Program-made: the position numbers and the translations under genes | Notes under the pieces: model-generated | What the model was told of the DNA's origin: nothing | The model's input: only the letters and a program-made list of their open reading frames with translations | The model's database searches: none | In this document: one piece after another, positions 27,500 through 35,616 of the stretch | Numbering within the stretch: the stretch's first letter is position 1 | Layout: every line of letters starts with the position of its first letter | Source of the DNA: Amycolatopsis vancoresmycina | GTDB lineage: Bacteria; Actinomycetota; Actinomycetes; Mycobacteriales; Pseudonocardiaceae | NCBI RefSeq assembly: GCF_000716785.1 | Contig: NZ_JNYY01000017.1 | Span: 97,881-161,880 of the forward strand | DNA: 64,000 nucleotides | Direction of reading: 5' to 3'

Positions 27500-27972
27500 C
27501 CGGGCAGGCGCCCGGCCGGAGCACCACGGCAACCGCACCCGGCACCGCGACGCGCAGCCGAACCTGGGTCCGCGTCCTGGCCGTCGCCGCCGCCGGCGTC
27601 GTCCTCGACTGGGGTGGCAACCAGCTCGGCTGGTGGTGGGTGACCGTGCTGACCGGCGTCGCGGCCGCCCTGCTGCTGCGCGGCCGCGCGCTGGCGGTGG
27701 TCACCCTGGCCGTGCCGCTGCTGAGCTGGGGCGGCGAGCTGGTGTGGCGGTGGACGACGACGGACACCACGCGGATCTCCCGCGTCACCATCGGGCTGGC
27801 CGGCGTCGGCGACGACGCGGCGTGGCTGGGCTACGTCCTGACGCTGGCGTACGCGGTCCTGCTGTGCGCCGCCGGGGTCTGGGTGGCCGCGGCGGCCCGG
27901 CAGCTGGTCCGCGCGGCCCGGGACGGGCGGCGCAACCCCATCGAACAGAAGGAGGCGGTCACCGATGCCTGA
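27481..27972 (+). CDS. Small four-helix membrane protein of the cluster
   Basis: A 163-residue protein overlapping the acylase gene by 19 bp. After a Thr/Ala-rich N-terminus there are about four hydrophobic stretches (VRVLAVAAAGVVL, VTVLTGVAAALLL, LAVVTLAVPLLSW, LGYVLTLAYAVLLCAAGVWV) and a basic C-terminal tail. No family is recognised. Tight coupling with the acylase and the MbtH gene places it in the same operon; an accessory role in export or in anchoring the acylase is possible but unsupported by any motif. Confidence 0.75.
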   Translation: MDTQSLTGQAPGRSTTATAPGTATRSRTWVRVLAVAAAGVVLDWGGNQLGWWWVTVLTGVAAALLLRGRALAVVTLAVPLLSWGGELVWRWTTTDTTRISRVTIGLAGVGDDAAWLGYVLTLAYAVLLCAAGVWVAAAARQLVRAARDGRRNPIEQKEAVTDA

Positions 27973-28186
27973 AGACGAGGACAGCCGCGAATACGCGGTC
28001 GTGATCAACCACGAGGAGCAGTATTCGATCTGGCCGGCCGGCCGCGAGCTGCCCAGCGGCTGGACGGAGGTCGGCGTCCGCGGCCCGAAACGCGACTGCC
28101 TGGACCACATCGAACGGGTGTGGACCGACATGCGGCCGCTGAGCCTGCGCACGGCGATGGCCGCCGCCCAGTCCCCGGGAGAGTGA
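27965..28186 (+). CDS. mbtH: MbtH-like NRPS adenylation chaperone
   Basis: A 73-residue protein with the family signature: NHEEQYSIWP, LPSGW, a Cys-containing RDCLDHI and the W-x6-LR end. It overlaps the previous gene by 8 bp. MbtH proteins bind adenylation domains and are often needed for their solubility or activity, so it should serve one or more of the five A domains here. Confidence 0.96.
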   Translation: MPEDEDSREYAVVINHEEQYSIWPAGRELPSGWTEVGVRGPKRDCLDHIERVWTDMRPLSLRTAMAAAQSPGE

Positions 28187-28188
28187 GG

Positions 28189-28416
28189 GTGCTGCGCTAC
28201 AGCCGGGCCTACCCGCCCGAAGCGGTACGGGCGTTCGAGCCGGCGTCGGACTGGGTCGCCACGCACGCCGTGGCGGGGCCGCTGTTCCTGTGGGACGACC
28301 TGAGCGTCACGGCCGACGCGTTCGCCGACGAGCCGGCGTACCGCGACGAAAGCCCGGAGTGGCAACGGTTCTGCCGCGAGCAGCTCCGGTTCGCCGTCCC
28401 GGACGACGTGGGCTGA
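28189..28416 (+). CDS. Small unknown protein at the end of the NRPS operon
   Basis: A 75-residue acidic and aromatic-rich product (YSRAYPPEAV, FLWDDLSVTADAF, EWQRFCREQLRF). The GTG at 28189 has a GGGAGAG ribosome site 5 bases upstream; a GTG at 28183 that overlaps the MbtH stop (GTGA) is the alternative. No family is recognised and there is no signal or membrane segment. The coupling to mbtH and the strong G/C third-position pattern argue that it is real. Confidence 0.65.
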   Translation: MLRYSRAYPPEAVRAFEPASDWVATHAVAGPLFLWDDLSVTADAFADEPAYRDESPEWQRFCREQLRFAVPDDVG

Positions 28417-28421
28417 GTTCC

Positions 28422-28449
28422 GGTGGCGGCGGCGCGCGCCGCCGCCACC
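28422..28449 (+). terminator. Perfect GC hairpin between operon end and exporter gene
   Basis: A 28-base perfect palindrome with 14-bp arms (GGTGGCGGCGGCGC and its complement), immediately after the stop at 28416 and 31 bp before the MFS exporter ATG. There is no T-run after it, as is common for actinomycete terminators. It may end most transcripts or set a lower level for the exporter. Confidence 0.65.
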
Positions 28450-28480
28450 CCCTTTCCGGTGCCGTCCGAGGAGACCGCCG

Positions 28481-29722
28481 ATGAGTGCCGACCACGAAAC
28501 CAGCCCGGCGAAGGACGTCGAGCCCCGCCCGTCGCCGTTCGCCCCGTTCCGCCGCCGCGACTTCCGGATCCTGGTGGCGGGGCAGTCGCTGTCGACGCTC
28601 GGCGACATGGTGTACCTGGTCGCCCTGCCGTTCGTGATCCTCGGCGCCGGCTACGCGACCTCGGGCCTGAGCCTGACCCTCACCGGGTTCGGCGTGGCCC
28701 GGATCGTCACGGCGCTGCCCGGCGGCGCGCTGGCCGACCGGTTCGGCGCCCGGCTGGTGATGCTGTGCGCCGACCTAGCCCGGTGCGCGGCGCTGACCAC
28801 GCTGACCGTCGCCGCCGTCCGCGGGGCGCCCGCGCTCGGGCACCTGGTCGTCACCGGGATCGTCCTGGGGGCCTGCGAAGGCGCCCACATCCCCGCGTAC
28901 CGCTCGATCACCCCGGCGCTCGTGCCGGACGCCGAGCTGACGGCGGCGAACTCCATCGGCATCGCGGCCAACCTGTTCGCCAACGTGATCGGCCCGCCGA
29001 TCGGCGGCGCGCTGGTCGCGCTGGTGGCACCGTGGCCCGCGATCGGGGCCGACGCTTTTTCCTTCGCCGTCTCCGCGCTCGCACTGCTGGCCATCCACCG
29101 GGCTCCGGCCCCGCCGGACCGCCCAGGGACCGCCGGATCGGGGTCCCTGCTCGGGTTCGTCCGGTCGTCGCCGTTGTACCGCACGGTCCTGCTCATGACG
29201 GCGGTCCTCGGTGCGTCGGTCGGCGGGACGCTGGAGGTGGCCCTGCCGGTCCTCACCCGCACGCGCCCCGAACTGGGCCCGGCGGGCTACGGCTGGCTGA
29301 TGGCGGCACTGGGGATCGGCATGCTGGGCGGCGGCGCGTCCGCCGGTGCCCTGACCCGCGGCCGCCGCCAGGGCCCGTTGGTGATCGCGACCCTGGCGGT
29401 CAACGGCGGCCTCCTCGCCGCCCTCCCCCACGTCGGCGGCCTCCTGCCGATGGCGGCGACGATGGCTGTGGTCGGCGCGCTCGACGGGGTGCTGGCGGTG
29501 CTGGTGATGACGGCCACCCAGCGCATGCCACCACCGCGGCTGCTGGCCCGCGCCCAGGGTTTGATCAGCCTGGTGACGTTCGCGATGTTCCCGGTGTCGG
29601 TGGCGGCGGCCGGGCTGGTCCTGGGCCGGTGGTCGCCGGCCGCGATGTTCCACCTGACGGGCCTCGGCTTCGGCGCGGTGGCGGTGTGCGGCATCGCCAG
29701 CCGTAGCCTTCGCCGCCTCTGA
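28481..29722 (+). CDS. MFS exporter, EntS-like (MFS_3 type)
   Basis: A 413-residue, twelve-helix major facilitator with the FRILVAGQSLSTLGDMVYLVALPFVIL start typical of the EntS/macrolide-efflux branch, and the loop-2 signature GGALADRFGARLV. ATG follows a GAGGAGACC ribosome site. Its place at the end of the cluster makes it the likely exporter of the lipopeptide product; EntS itself exports enterobactin. No import system (TonB-independent siderophore ABC transporter or binding lipoprotein) accompanies it in the window. Confidence 0.88.
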   Translation: MSADHETSPAKDVEPRPSPFAPFRRRDFRILVAGQSLSTLGDMVYLVALPFVILGAGYATSGLSLTLTGFGVARIVTALPGGALADRFGARLVMLCADLARCAALTTLTVAAVRGAPALGHLVVTGIVLGACEGAHIPAYRSITPALVPDAELTAANSIGIAANLFANVIGPPIGGALVALVAPWPAIGADAFSFAVSALALLAIHRAPAPPDRPGTAGSGSLLGFVRSSPLYRTVLLMTAVLGASVGGTLEVALPVLTRTRPELGPAGYGWLMAALGIGMLGGGASAGALTRGRRQGPLVIATLAVNGGLLAALPHVGGLLPMAATMAVVGALDGVLAVLVMTATQRMPPPRLLARAQGLISLVTFAMFPVSVAAAGLVLGRWSPAAMFHLTGLGFGAVAVCGIASRSLRRL

Positions 29723-29724
29723 GG

Positions 29725-29761
29725 GACACCGTGGCTGGGGGAATCGCCGGCCGCGGTGTTC
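29725..29761. terminator. Stem-loop between convergent genes
   Basis: Bases 29725-29735 and 29751-29761 (GACACCGTGG-type arm against CCGCGGTGTTC) pair over about 9 of 11 positions. It lies exactly between the exporter stop and the stop of the opposing LuxR-type gene, so it can serve both strands. Confidence 0.5.
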
Positions 29762-30391
29762 TCACACCAGTCCGCGTTTGGCCGCCGCCACGCCGGCCTC
29801 GAACCGGCTCGACGCGTGCAGGCGGTCGCACAGGGCCGTCACCCGGCGGCGGTACGTGCGGACCGAGATCTCCAGGCGGCGGGCCGCCTGTTCGTCCTTG
29901 AGGCCCGCCGACAGGCACCGCAGGATCCGGACCTCCAGCTGGGACAGCTGCGGCGGCACCGCGCCCGCCGGTGGCGCCGGCCGGGCCTGCTGGAACGCCC
30001 AGGTGGCCACCGCGAGCACGGCGGGGGCGCGCAGGACCGTCCGGTCCTGTCGCAGGGGAAACACCACGGCAATCGAGTCGACCACGGCCAGCCAGGTCGC
30101 CAGGCCCGGCAATATCCGCACCTCGACACCCGGAAGATCCGCGGCGGGCGGCCGTTCGATCTGCAGCAGCTGCCCGGTCTGCGGCGATTTCCGTAGCCAC
30201 GACTCCTCCACCTCGTGCAGGCGGCGGAGGATTTCCCGGTCGGCGCGTTCGGCACCGGCGCCGGGGTCCTGGTCGTAGCGCCCCAGCACGTCGTCGACCG
30301 CGGCGTGCAGGCGCGCGGCGAGGTCGGGGCAGCCGGCTCGCTCGAGCGCCCAAGCGGTCTCCGCCGTGGGTACGTTCGCCTTCCCCAGCAT
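29762..30391 (-). CDS. LuxR-type C-terminal HTH regulator
   Basis: A 209-residue protein. The ATG at 30391 is preceded by GGGGAGGGGGATCG, a strong ribosome site; a longer frame exists but reads as non-coding. The last 65 residues form a LuxR/GerE-type helix-turn-helix (LSQLEVRILRCLSAGLKDEQAARRL, then VRTYRRRVTALCDRL). The N-terminal part (AERADREILRRLHEVEESWLR) has no receiver motifs, so the signal is unknown. It ends head-on to the cluster exporter gene and is the nearest regulator, so it may control the NRPS operon, but nothing in the sequence proves this. Confidence 0.85.
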   Translation of the reverse strand: MLGKANVPTAETAWALERAGCPDLAARLHAAVDDVLGRYDQDPGAGAERADREILRRLHEVEESWLRKSPQTGQLLQIERPPAADLPGVEVRILPGLATWLAVVDSIAVVFPLRQDRTVLRAPAVLAVATWAFQQARPAPPAGAVPPQLSQLEVRILRCLSAGLKDEQAARRLEISVRTYRRRVTALCDRLHASSRFEAGVAAAKRGLV

Positions 30392-30545
30392 CGATCCCCC
30401 TCCCCAGGCCGGATCACCCGGCTCTGCCCCCGAAGATCGCCACCGGTGCACCGGGCGGAAAAACGCACGAACCGCCCAAAACGGTTTCTCGCAGTTCGCC
30501 GCACCCCAGCAGACCGACGATCGTAACACCACCCTGACAGACGCC

Positions 30546-30562
30546 GTCGACAATTCGTCGAC
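30546..30562. promoter_or_regulatory. GTCGAC-N5-GTCGAC dyad upstream of the LuxR-type gene
   Basis: Two self-complementary GTCGAC hexamers spaced by AATTC lie about 155 bp upstream of the ATG at 30391, in an otherwise AT-richer stretch of a 235-bp gap. A regulator site is plausible; no protein can be assigned. Confidence 0.3.
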
Positions 30563-30626
30563 AGCCCATCGACGCGATCTTTGTTTCGGGGAATGCCCGA
30601 AATCCTTTTCCCGCCGAGGCAATCGA

Positions 30627-31520
30627 TCACATCCGCCGGGCGAGATCGCGCGCGACGCCGACCGCGATCTCCCGGGTCCGGACCGCGAGCGGGGATTCGG
30701 TGCGCCCGGCCGGCCGGTACAGGGCCAGCGAGCGGCTGGGCGACGGCTTCAGCGCATGAATTGCGAGTTGCTCGTCGGACCAGGCGTCGTGCGCGTGCAG
30801 GGCGAGCCACGGCAGCACCGCCCAGCCGATGCCCGCCCGCACCATCGACAGGATCGTTTCGTGGCCCGTGGTGCGGAACACGATCCGCGGCTGCGCGCCG
30901 GCGCGGGCGAGCGTCCGCTCCAGCCACCGCTGGTGGTGGGTGGGCGGCCAGGCGACCATCGGCACGCCGTCGAGGCGCTTCACCCGGACCGGGCCGCCGC
31001 CGACCGCGCCGGCGCCGGTCACCAGGAGGTAGGGCTCGTCGAACAGCTCGACGCGCTCGACGTCGCCGCCGACCGGGCCGTCGTGGAACAGCAGGTCGAG
31101 CTCGCCGATCCGCGCGTCCTCCGGCGGCACGTCGGACAGCCTGATGTCGCAGCCGGGGTGTTCGTCGAGCAGCCGGCGGATGACGGCGGGCAGGATCAGG
31201 TTCGACACGCTCTGGAAGGTGCCGATGTCGATGCGGCCGTGGCCCGCCCGGAACCGGCCGACGGCGTCGGTCAGCGCCGCGGCCTTCGCCAGCAGTTCGC
31301 GCCCGTGCGCCAAGACCACCTCGCCGAGCGGCGTGATCCGGACCGGTTTCGGGCCGCCGGGCCGGTCGAACAGCGGGCCGCCGACGGCTTTCTCCAGCGC
31401 GGCGATCTGCTGGCTCACCGACGACTGGGTGTAGCCCAGCCGCACGGCCGCCTGCCCGAAGGTGCCTTCTTCGGCGACGGCGGCCATCGTCCTCAGGTGG
31501 CGCAGTTCGAAGTCGGCCAT
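30627..31520 (-). CDS. LysR-family transcriptional regulator
   Basis: A 297-residue protein with a classic winged HTH (LRHLRTMAAVAEEGTFGQAAVRLGYTQSSVSQQIAALE) and a periplasmic-binding-type effector domain. The ATG at 31520 gives the usual family start (MADFELRHL). It is divergent from the MFS gene starting at 31599 with a 78-bp gap containing a T-N11-A type site, so it most likely controls that transporter and itself. The effector is unknown. Confidence 0.93.
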   Translation of the reverse strand: MADFELRHLRTMAAVAEEGTFGQAAVRLGYTQSSVSQQIAALEKAVGGPLFDRPGGPKPVRITPLGEVVLAHGRELLAKAAALTDAVGRFRAGHGRIDIGTFQSVSNLILPAVIRRLLDEHPGCDIRLSDVPPEDARIGELDLLFHDGPVGGDVERVELFDEPYLLVTGAGAVGGGPVRVKRLDGVPMVAWPPTHHQRWLERTLARAGAQPRIVFRTTGHETILSMVRAGIGWAVLPWLALHAHDAWSDEQLAIHALKPSPSRSLALYRPAGRTESPLAVRTREIAVGVARDLARRM

Positions 31521-31533
31521 AACACCGAAGTAT

Positions 31534-31570
31534 AAGCGAAAACGATCGATTTGATCGTAAATCATCGCTT
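31534..31570. promoter_or_regulatory. LysR operator between divergent genes
   Basis: AT-rich patch with nested dyads: AAGCGA (31534) against TCGCTT (31565-31570), and inside it ACGATC-N5-GATCGT at 31542-31558. This has the spacing of a T-N11-A LysR site and lies between the LysR start and the MFS start. Confidence 0.65.
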
Positions 31571-31598
31571 TTCATGATGGATCAACCCACCTAGCGTC

Positions 31599-32783
31599 AT
31601 GGCCATGACGACTTCGAACACGATCGCCCCGGGGCTGCCCCGGCTGGTCTGGGCGTTGGCGGCCACGCACTTCGTCGGCCGCGCCGGTGGTGTGGTGCGG
31701 TCGTTCCTGGTGCTGTACCTGACGCAGGCACAACACCTTTCGCCCGCGACCGCGGGCTCGGTGGTCGCGGCGGTCGGCGCCGGAGACATCGGCTCCCAGC
31801 TGCTCGGCGGCTGGCTGGGCGACCGGATCGGCCGGCGGAACACGATGCTCGCCGGGTTCGTGGGCGGCGCCGCGGCGCTCACGGCACTCGGCTCGGCGGA
31901 TTCGCTGCCCGGCATCTGGGTCGCCGCCGCGGGGGCCGGGCTGACGCTCGAACTGTTCCGCCCGGCCGGGTCCGCCGCGGTGGCCGACCTCCCTCCGGCA
32001 CAACGGATCCGTGCGTTCGGGCTGCTCTACTGGGCGGCTAACCTCGGCTTCTCGGTCGCGGCGGTGACGGCCGGGGTCCTGGCCCGGTACGGGTACGGGC
32101 TGCTGTTCTGGGTCAACGTGGCGGCTTCGCTGACCGCGGCCCTGATCGTCTGGCGCCGGGTGCCGGAAACCCGCCCGGCGGGGGCGGCGCGGACGCGGCG
32201 GGCGCTGCTGCCCGTGGTGCTGCGCGACCGGCTGCTGCTCGCGATGCTGGCGGTCCACGTCGGCCACTTCACGGTGTTCCTGCAGACGTTCACGACGTTG
32301 CCGCTGCTGATGGCGGCCGCCGGCCTCGGTCCCGCGGCCTACGGGGCGGTGCTCGCGTTGAACGGGATCGCCGTCGTGGTCCTGCAGCCGTGGGCGGTCC
32401 GGCTGCTCGCCGGCCGCGACGGCAGCACGGTGTCGGCCGGCTCCATGCTCCTGGTGGGGCTGGGCGCCGGGCTCGGCGCGGTGAGCCACGGCCTCGCCGG
32501 GTTCGCGGTCTCGGTGCTGGTCTGGACCCTCGGCCAGGTCGGGATCGCGGTCCGCTTCGGCGACACTTTCGCCGCGCTGGCCCCGGCCGAGCTGCGCGGC
32601 GGGTACCTGGGCCTCGCTTCGGCAGCCTGGAGCGTCGGCGCGGTGCTCGGCCCGCTCGCCGGGACGGCCCTGCTCGGCCTCACCGGCCCGACCGTCCTCG
32701 GCGCCGGGTGCGCGGCAGGCGGGATCGCCCTGTTCGCCGTCCGGCGGGCGCTCGGGCCGGCCGTGCGCCGCCGGACCCGTTGA
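31599..32783 (+). CDS. MFS transporter (drug/metabolite efflux type)
   Basis: A 394-residue, twelve-helix protein with loop-2 motif GGWLGDRIGRRNTML. The start is ATG at 31599, with a second ATG at 31605. It is divergent from the LysR gene and probably controlled by it. The substrate is not deducible; the general type is DHA1-like efflux. Confidence 0.88.
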   Translation: MAMTTSNTIAPGLPRLVWALAATHFVGRAGGVVRSFLVLYLTQAQHLSPATAGSVVAAVGAGDIGSQLLGGWLGDRIGRRNTMLAGFVGGAAALTALGSADSLPGIWVAAAGAGLTLELFRPAGSAAVADLPPAQRIRAFGLLYWAANLGFSVAAVTAGVLARYGYGLLFWVNVAASLTAALIVWRRVPETRPAGAARTRRALLPVVLRDRLLLAMLAVHVGHFTVFLQTFTTLPLLMAAAGLGPAAYGAVLALNGIAVVVLQPWAVRLLAGRDGSTVSAGSMLLVGLGAGLGAVSHGLAGFAVSVLVWTLGQVGIAVRFGDTFAALAPAELRGGYLGLASAAWSVGAVLGPLAGTALLGLTGPTVLGAGCAAGGIALFAVRRALGPAVRRRTR

Positions 32784-32807
32784 TTCCTCCGCCGAAAGGC
32801 ATTGCCC

Positions 32808-33333
32808 ATGAGTACGTGCGTGGTGGCCGCAGCCGCGGGCGACCGGCTGGACCCGGTCGTCGTCGGCCACTCGTTCGGCGGCTTCACCGCGCCGCCGGCC
32901 GCCGACCGGCTCGCCGTCGGGCTGCCGCTGCTGGTGGCCGGCATGATCCCGGCACCCGGCGAATCCCCCGCCGCATGGGGAAGCAAGCCCAGGCGGCCCG
33001 CGACGGGGGCCGGACCGGCCACGAGGACCCGCACGTCGGCTTCCACCACGACGTTCCGCGCGCCCTCGCGGACGAGGCACTGGGCCGGGAACGGGCGCAT
33101 TCGTCGCCGGCCGCGATGCAGCAGCCGTGGCCACCGGCCGCGTGGCCGGACGTCCCCACCCGGTTCGTGCTGGGCAGCGAAGACCGCTCCTTCCCGCCGG
33201 CGTTCCTGCGCGCGCCGGCCGCCGGACGGCTCGGCTCGTCGCGGACGAAATCGCCGCCGGGCACTGCGTCGCGGCCCCCCTCACCGACCACGCCGACGCG
33301 GTCGCGGGCGACCGGCCGGACCGGGCAGGCTAG
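32808..33333 (+). pseudogene. Decayed alpha/beta hydrolase
   Basis: Start region MSTCVVAA followed soon by DPVVVGHSFGGFTAP, a hydrolase nucleophile elbow much too close to the N-terminus, so the early fold is deleted. Recognisable sequence then switches frame near 32980 (HEDPHVGFHHDVPRALADEAL, TRFVLGSEDRSFPPAFLR) and again near 33215 (TARLVADEIAAGHCVAAPLTDHADAV). Three frames are needed to read one hydrolase, so this is a relic with at least two frameshifts plus an internal deletion. Confidence 0.8.
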
Positions 33334-33342
33334 GTTGCGCGC

Positions 33343-33783
33343 ATGAGTCTTCTCGATGACGTCGCCGAGCGCGACGGCTGGCGGTGCTGGGTCTGCGACG
33401 AGCCGGTCGACCCCGGGATGTCGGTGAACGACTCGCGGGGCCCCAGCGTCGACAGCCGGACCGCGGACCGGAAGGCCAAGGTGCCCGAGCGGCTCGCGCA
33501 CCGCGGGTGCAACACCCGCAAGGGCGCGGTCAAGGTGGTCATCCCCTGGCCGGACCGCCTGCACGTGGCCGACCCCGCGCCGCTGATCACGGTGGCCGGG
33601 CGGCTGGAGCGCAAGGGCGGCCGGGAGACCGTCGCCCGCTGCCCGACCGAGCAGGACGCCCGGGAAGCGGCGGACTGGCTGGTGGACCGGTTCTCGCGCC
33701 TGCTGCCCGGGGTGCCCGTCACCGCCGGTGTCCAGGCGGGCGGCGGGCAGTTCCTCGTCGTGGTGGCCACCGGCCGCCGCTGA
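33343..33783 (+). CDS. HNH-like zinc-binding small protein
   Basis: A 146-residue protein starting just after the hydrolase relic. CWVC at residues 15-18 and LAHRGCNTRKG look like the zinc knuckle and start of the His-metal core of HNH/McrA-type proteins. The last 60 residues (QDAREAADWLVDRFSRLLPG) form a separate small domain. A full catalytic HNH set is not obvious, so nuclease activity is uncertain; similar conserved small proteins are common in actinomycetes. Confidence 0.75.
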   Translation: MSLLDDVAERDGWRCWVCDEPVDPGMSVNDSRGPSVDSRTADRKAKVPERLAHRGCNTRKGAVKVVIPWPDRLHVADPAPLITVAGRLERKGGRETVARCPTEQDAREAADWLVDRFSRLLPGVPVTAGVQAGGGQFLVVVATGRR

Positions 33784-33816
33784 CCGCCGCGGTGGACCGC
33801 GGGACCCGCGCCGTGC

Positions 33817-33837
33817 TAGAAGTAGAACGTGTTCCAG
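33817..33837. promoter_or_regulatory. KstR-type operator upstream of the fadD17-like gene
   Basis: TAGAAGTAGAACGTGTTCC at 33817-33835 contains TAGAACGTGTTC, matching the KstR consensus tnnAACnnGTTctA used for mycobacterial and rhodococcal steroid/lipid catabolism. It lies 27 bp before the ATG of an acyl-CoA synthetase whose M. tuberculosis counterpart I recall as belonging to the KstR regulon. Confidence 0.65.
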
Positions 33838-33863
33838 TTCTGCCGGTGCCGGGAGGTGCGGGG

Positions 33864-35423
33864 ATGGGCGTCCCGACGGTGACCGACCTGCTGCTGGCCC
33901 GCGCCGGGGACGACCGGCCGGGCCTGCGGTTCGAGGACGAGACGTGGTCGTGGGCCGAGCACGTCCGGGCGTCGGCTCAGCAGGCAGCCGGCCTCCGGGC
34001 GGCGTTGCGCCGGGACGAACCGCCGCACGTCGGCGTCCTGGCCGACAACGTCCCGGCGTTCTCCGTGCTCCTCGGCGCCTGCGCGTTCGCCGGGGCGGTG
34101 CTGGTCGGGCTCAACCCCACCCGGCGCGGCGAGGCACTGGCGCGGGACGTCCGGCTCGCCGACTGCCAGGTCGTGCTCGCCGAGCCCAAGTACCGGCCGC
34201 TGCTGGCCGGCCTGGACCTCGGCGGGGCCGGCGTGCGGGACCTGGGTTCGTGGCCGCCGTCCGCGGACCCGGCCGAGCCCGTCCCGGCGGCGCCGGACGA
34301 CCTGCTCATGCTGATCTTCACCTCCGGCACCAGCGGCGACCCGAAGGCCGTGCGCTGCACGCACGGCAAGATAGCGTTTCCCGGCGCGATGCTCGCCGAG
34401 CGGTTCGGGCTGTCCGCATCCGACACCGTCTACGTCACGATGCCGATGTTCCACTCCAACGCCATCATGGCCGGCTGGGCGGTCGGGCTGGCGGCCGGCG
34501 CGGGCATCGCCCTGCGCCGCCGCTTCTCCGCGTCCGGCTTCCTGTCCGACGTGCGGAAGTTCGGCGCGACCTACGCCAACTACGTCGGCAAGCCACTGTC
34601 CTATGTGGTCGCGACGCCGCCCCGCCCGGACGACGCGGACAACCCCCTGCGTCTCGTCTACGGCAACGAAGGGGCGAGCGCCGACCTGGTCGCCTTCGCG
34701 GAACGCTTCGGCTGCAAGGTCGTCGACGCGTTCGGGTCCACCGAGGGTGGCGTGGGGTTCGCCCGCACCGGCGACACCCCGCCCGGCTCGCTCGGCCGGC
34801 CGACCCCCGACGTGGCCATCCTGCACCCGGAGACCGGCCGGCCGTGCCCGCCGGCCGAGTTCGCCCCCGACGGCAGCCTGGCCAACGCCGGCGACGCCGT
34901 CGGCGAGCTGGTCAACACGGCGGGCGCCGGCTGGTTCGCCGGGTACTACCGCGACCCGGTGGCCGACGCGGAGCGCCTGCGCGACGGCCGGTTCCACACC
35001 GGCGACCTGGCCTACGCCGACGCCGACGGCTACTGCTACTTCGCGGGGCGGCTCGGCGACTGGCTCCGCGTCGACGGCGAGAACCTCGGCACGGCGCCGA
35101 TCGAGCGCATCCTGCTGCGCCACCCGTCGATCACCGACGCCGCCGTCTACGCGGTGCCGGACCCGGTGACCGGCGACCAGGTGATGGCCGCCATCGTCAC
35201 CGGCGGCGCGCCCCTCGACCCGGCCGGGTTCGGCCGGTTCCTCGCCGGCCAGCCCGACCTGGGGCCCAAACAGGTGCCGAGGTACGTGCGAACGGTCCAG
35301 GAGCTGCCCCGGACCTCGACGTTCAAGGTCGTCAAGCGGCAGCTGTCCGCCGAGGGCCTGAACTGCGCCGATGTCCTCTGGGAGCGCACCGGGCCGGACA
35401 TCGCTTACACCACCGCCGGGTAG
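33864..35423 (+). CDS. fadD17: Acyl-CoA synthetase, FadD17-like
   Basis: A 519-residue AMP-forming ligase. The ATG at 33864 follows GGGAGGTGCGGGG. Motifs: IFTSGTSGDPKAV, MPMFHSNAIMAGWAV, YVGKPLSYV, GNEGAS, FGSTEGG, GRLGDWLRVDGENLG and terminal TFKVVKRQLS. The match to mycobacterial FadD17 is close along the length (same FSASGFLSDVRKFGATYANYVGKPL block), suggesting activation of a steroid side-chain or medium/long-chain acid as CoA ester. It is not linked to the NRPS, which has its own FAAL. The upstream KstR-type site supports control by lipid/steroid catabolites. Confidence 0.88.
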   Translation: MGVPTVTDLLLARAGDDRPGLRFEDETWSWAEHVRASAQQAAGLRAALRRDEPPHVGVLADNVPAFSVLLGACAFAGAVLVGLNPTRRGEALARDVRLADCQVVLAEPKYRPLLAGLDLGGAGVRDLGSWPPSADPAEPVPAAPDDLLMLIFTSGTSGDPKAVRCTHGKIAFPGAMLAERFGLSASDTVYVTMPMFHSNAIMAGWAVGLAAGAGIALRRRFSASGFLSDVRKFGATYANYVGKPLSYVVATPPRPDDADNPLRLVYGNEGASADLVAFAERFGCKVVDAFGSTEGGVGFARTGDTPPGSLGRPTPDVAILHPETGRPCPPAEFAPDGSLANAGDAVGELVNTAGAGWFAGYYRDPVADAERLRDGRFHTGDLAYADADGYCYFAGRLGDWLRVDGENLGTAPIERILLRHPSITDAAVYAVPDPVTGDQVMAAIVTGGAPLDPAGFGRFLAGQPDLGPKQVPRYVRTVQELPRTSTFKVVKRQLSAEGLNCADVLWERTGPDIAYTTAG

Positions 35424-35616
35424 CCGTCCCGGCCTTCGCCGGCTCCCTCGCGTGCCGATGCACGCCCATCCGCAGGGCCATCGGAACACCCCGAACCCCT
35501 GCAAAGACAACAAAACCTCGGACATCGGTCACCTGACGGATGTCTGGAAACCGCCTCTCCGAGAAACATTGCTCTACGGAGTTACCCGCTCCGGCCTCGA
35601 CGACCGAGGAGGAGCG

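Noticed and set aside
30366..31535. Plus-strand frame opposite the LysR gene
   Set aside because: Antisense shadow; the minus strand encodes a complete LysR with correct start and operator.
33864..35423. FadD17-like ligase as the fatty-acid activator for the NRPS
   Set aside because: The NRPS has its own in-line FAAL and carrier, the ligase is 4 kb beyond the cluster end with a KstR-type site, and it resembles CoA-forming FadD17.
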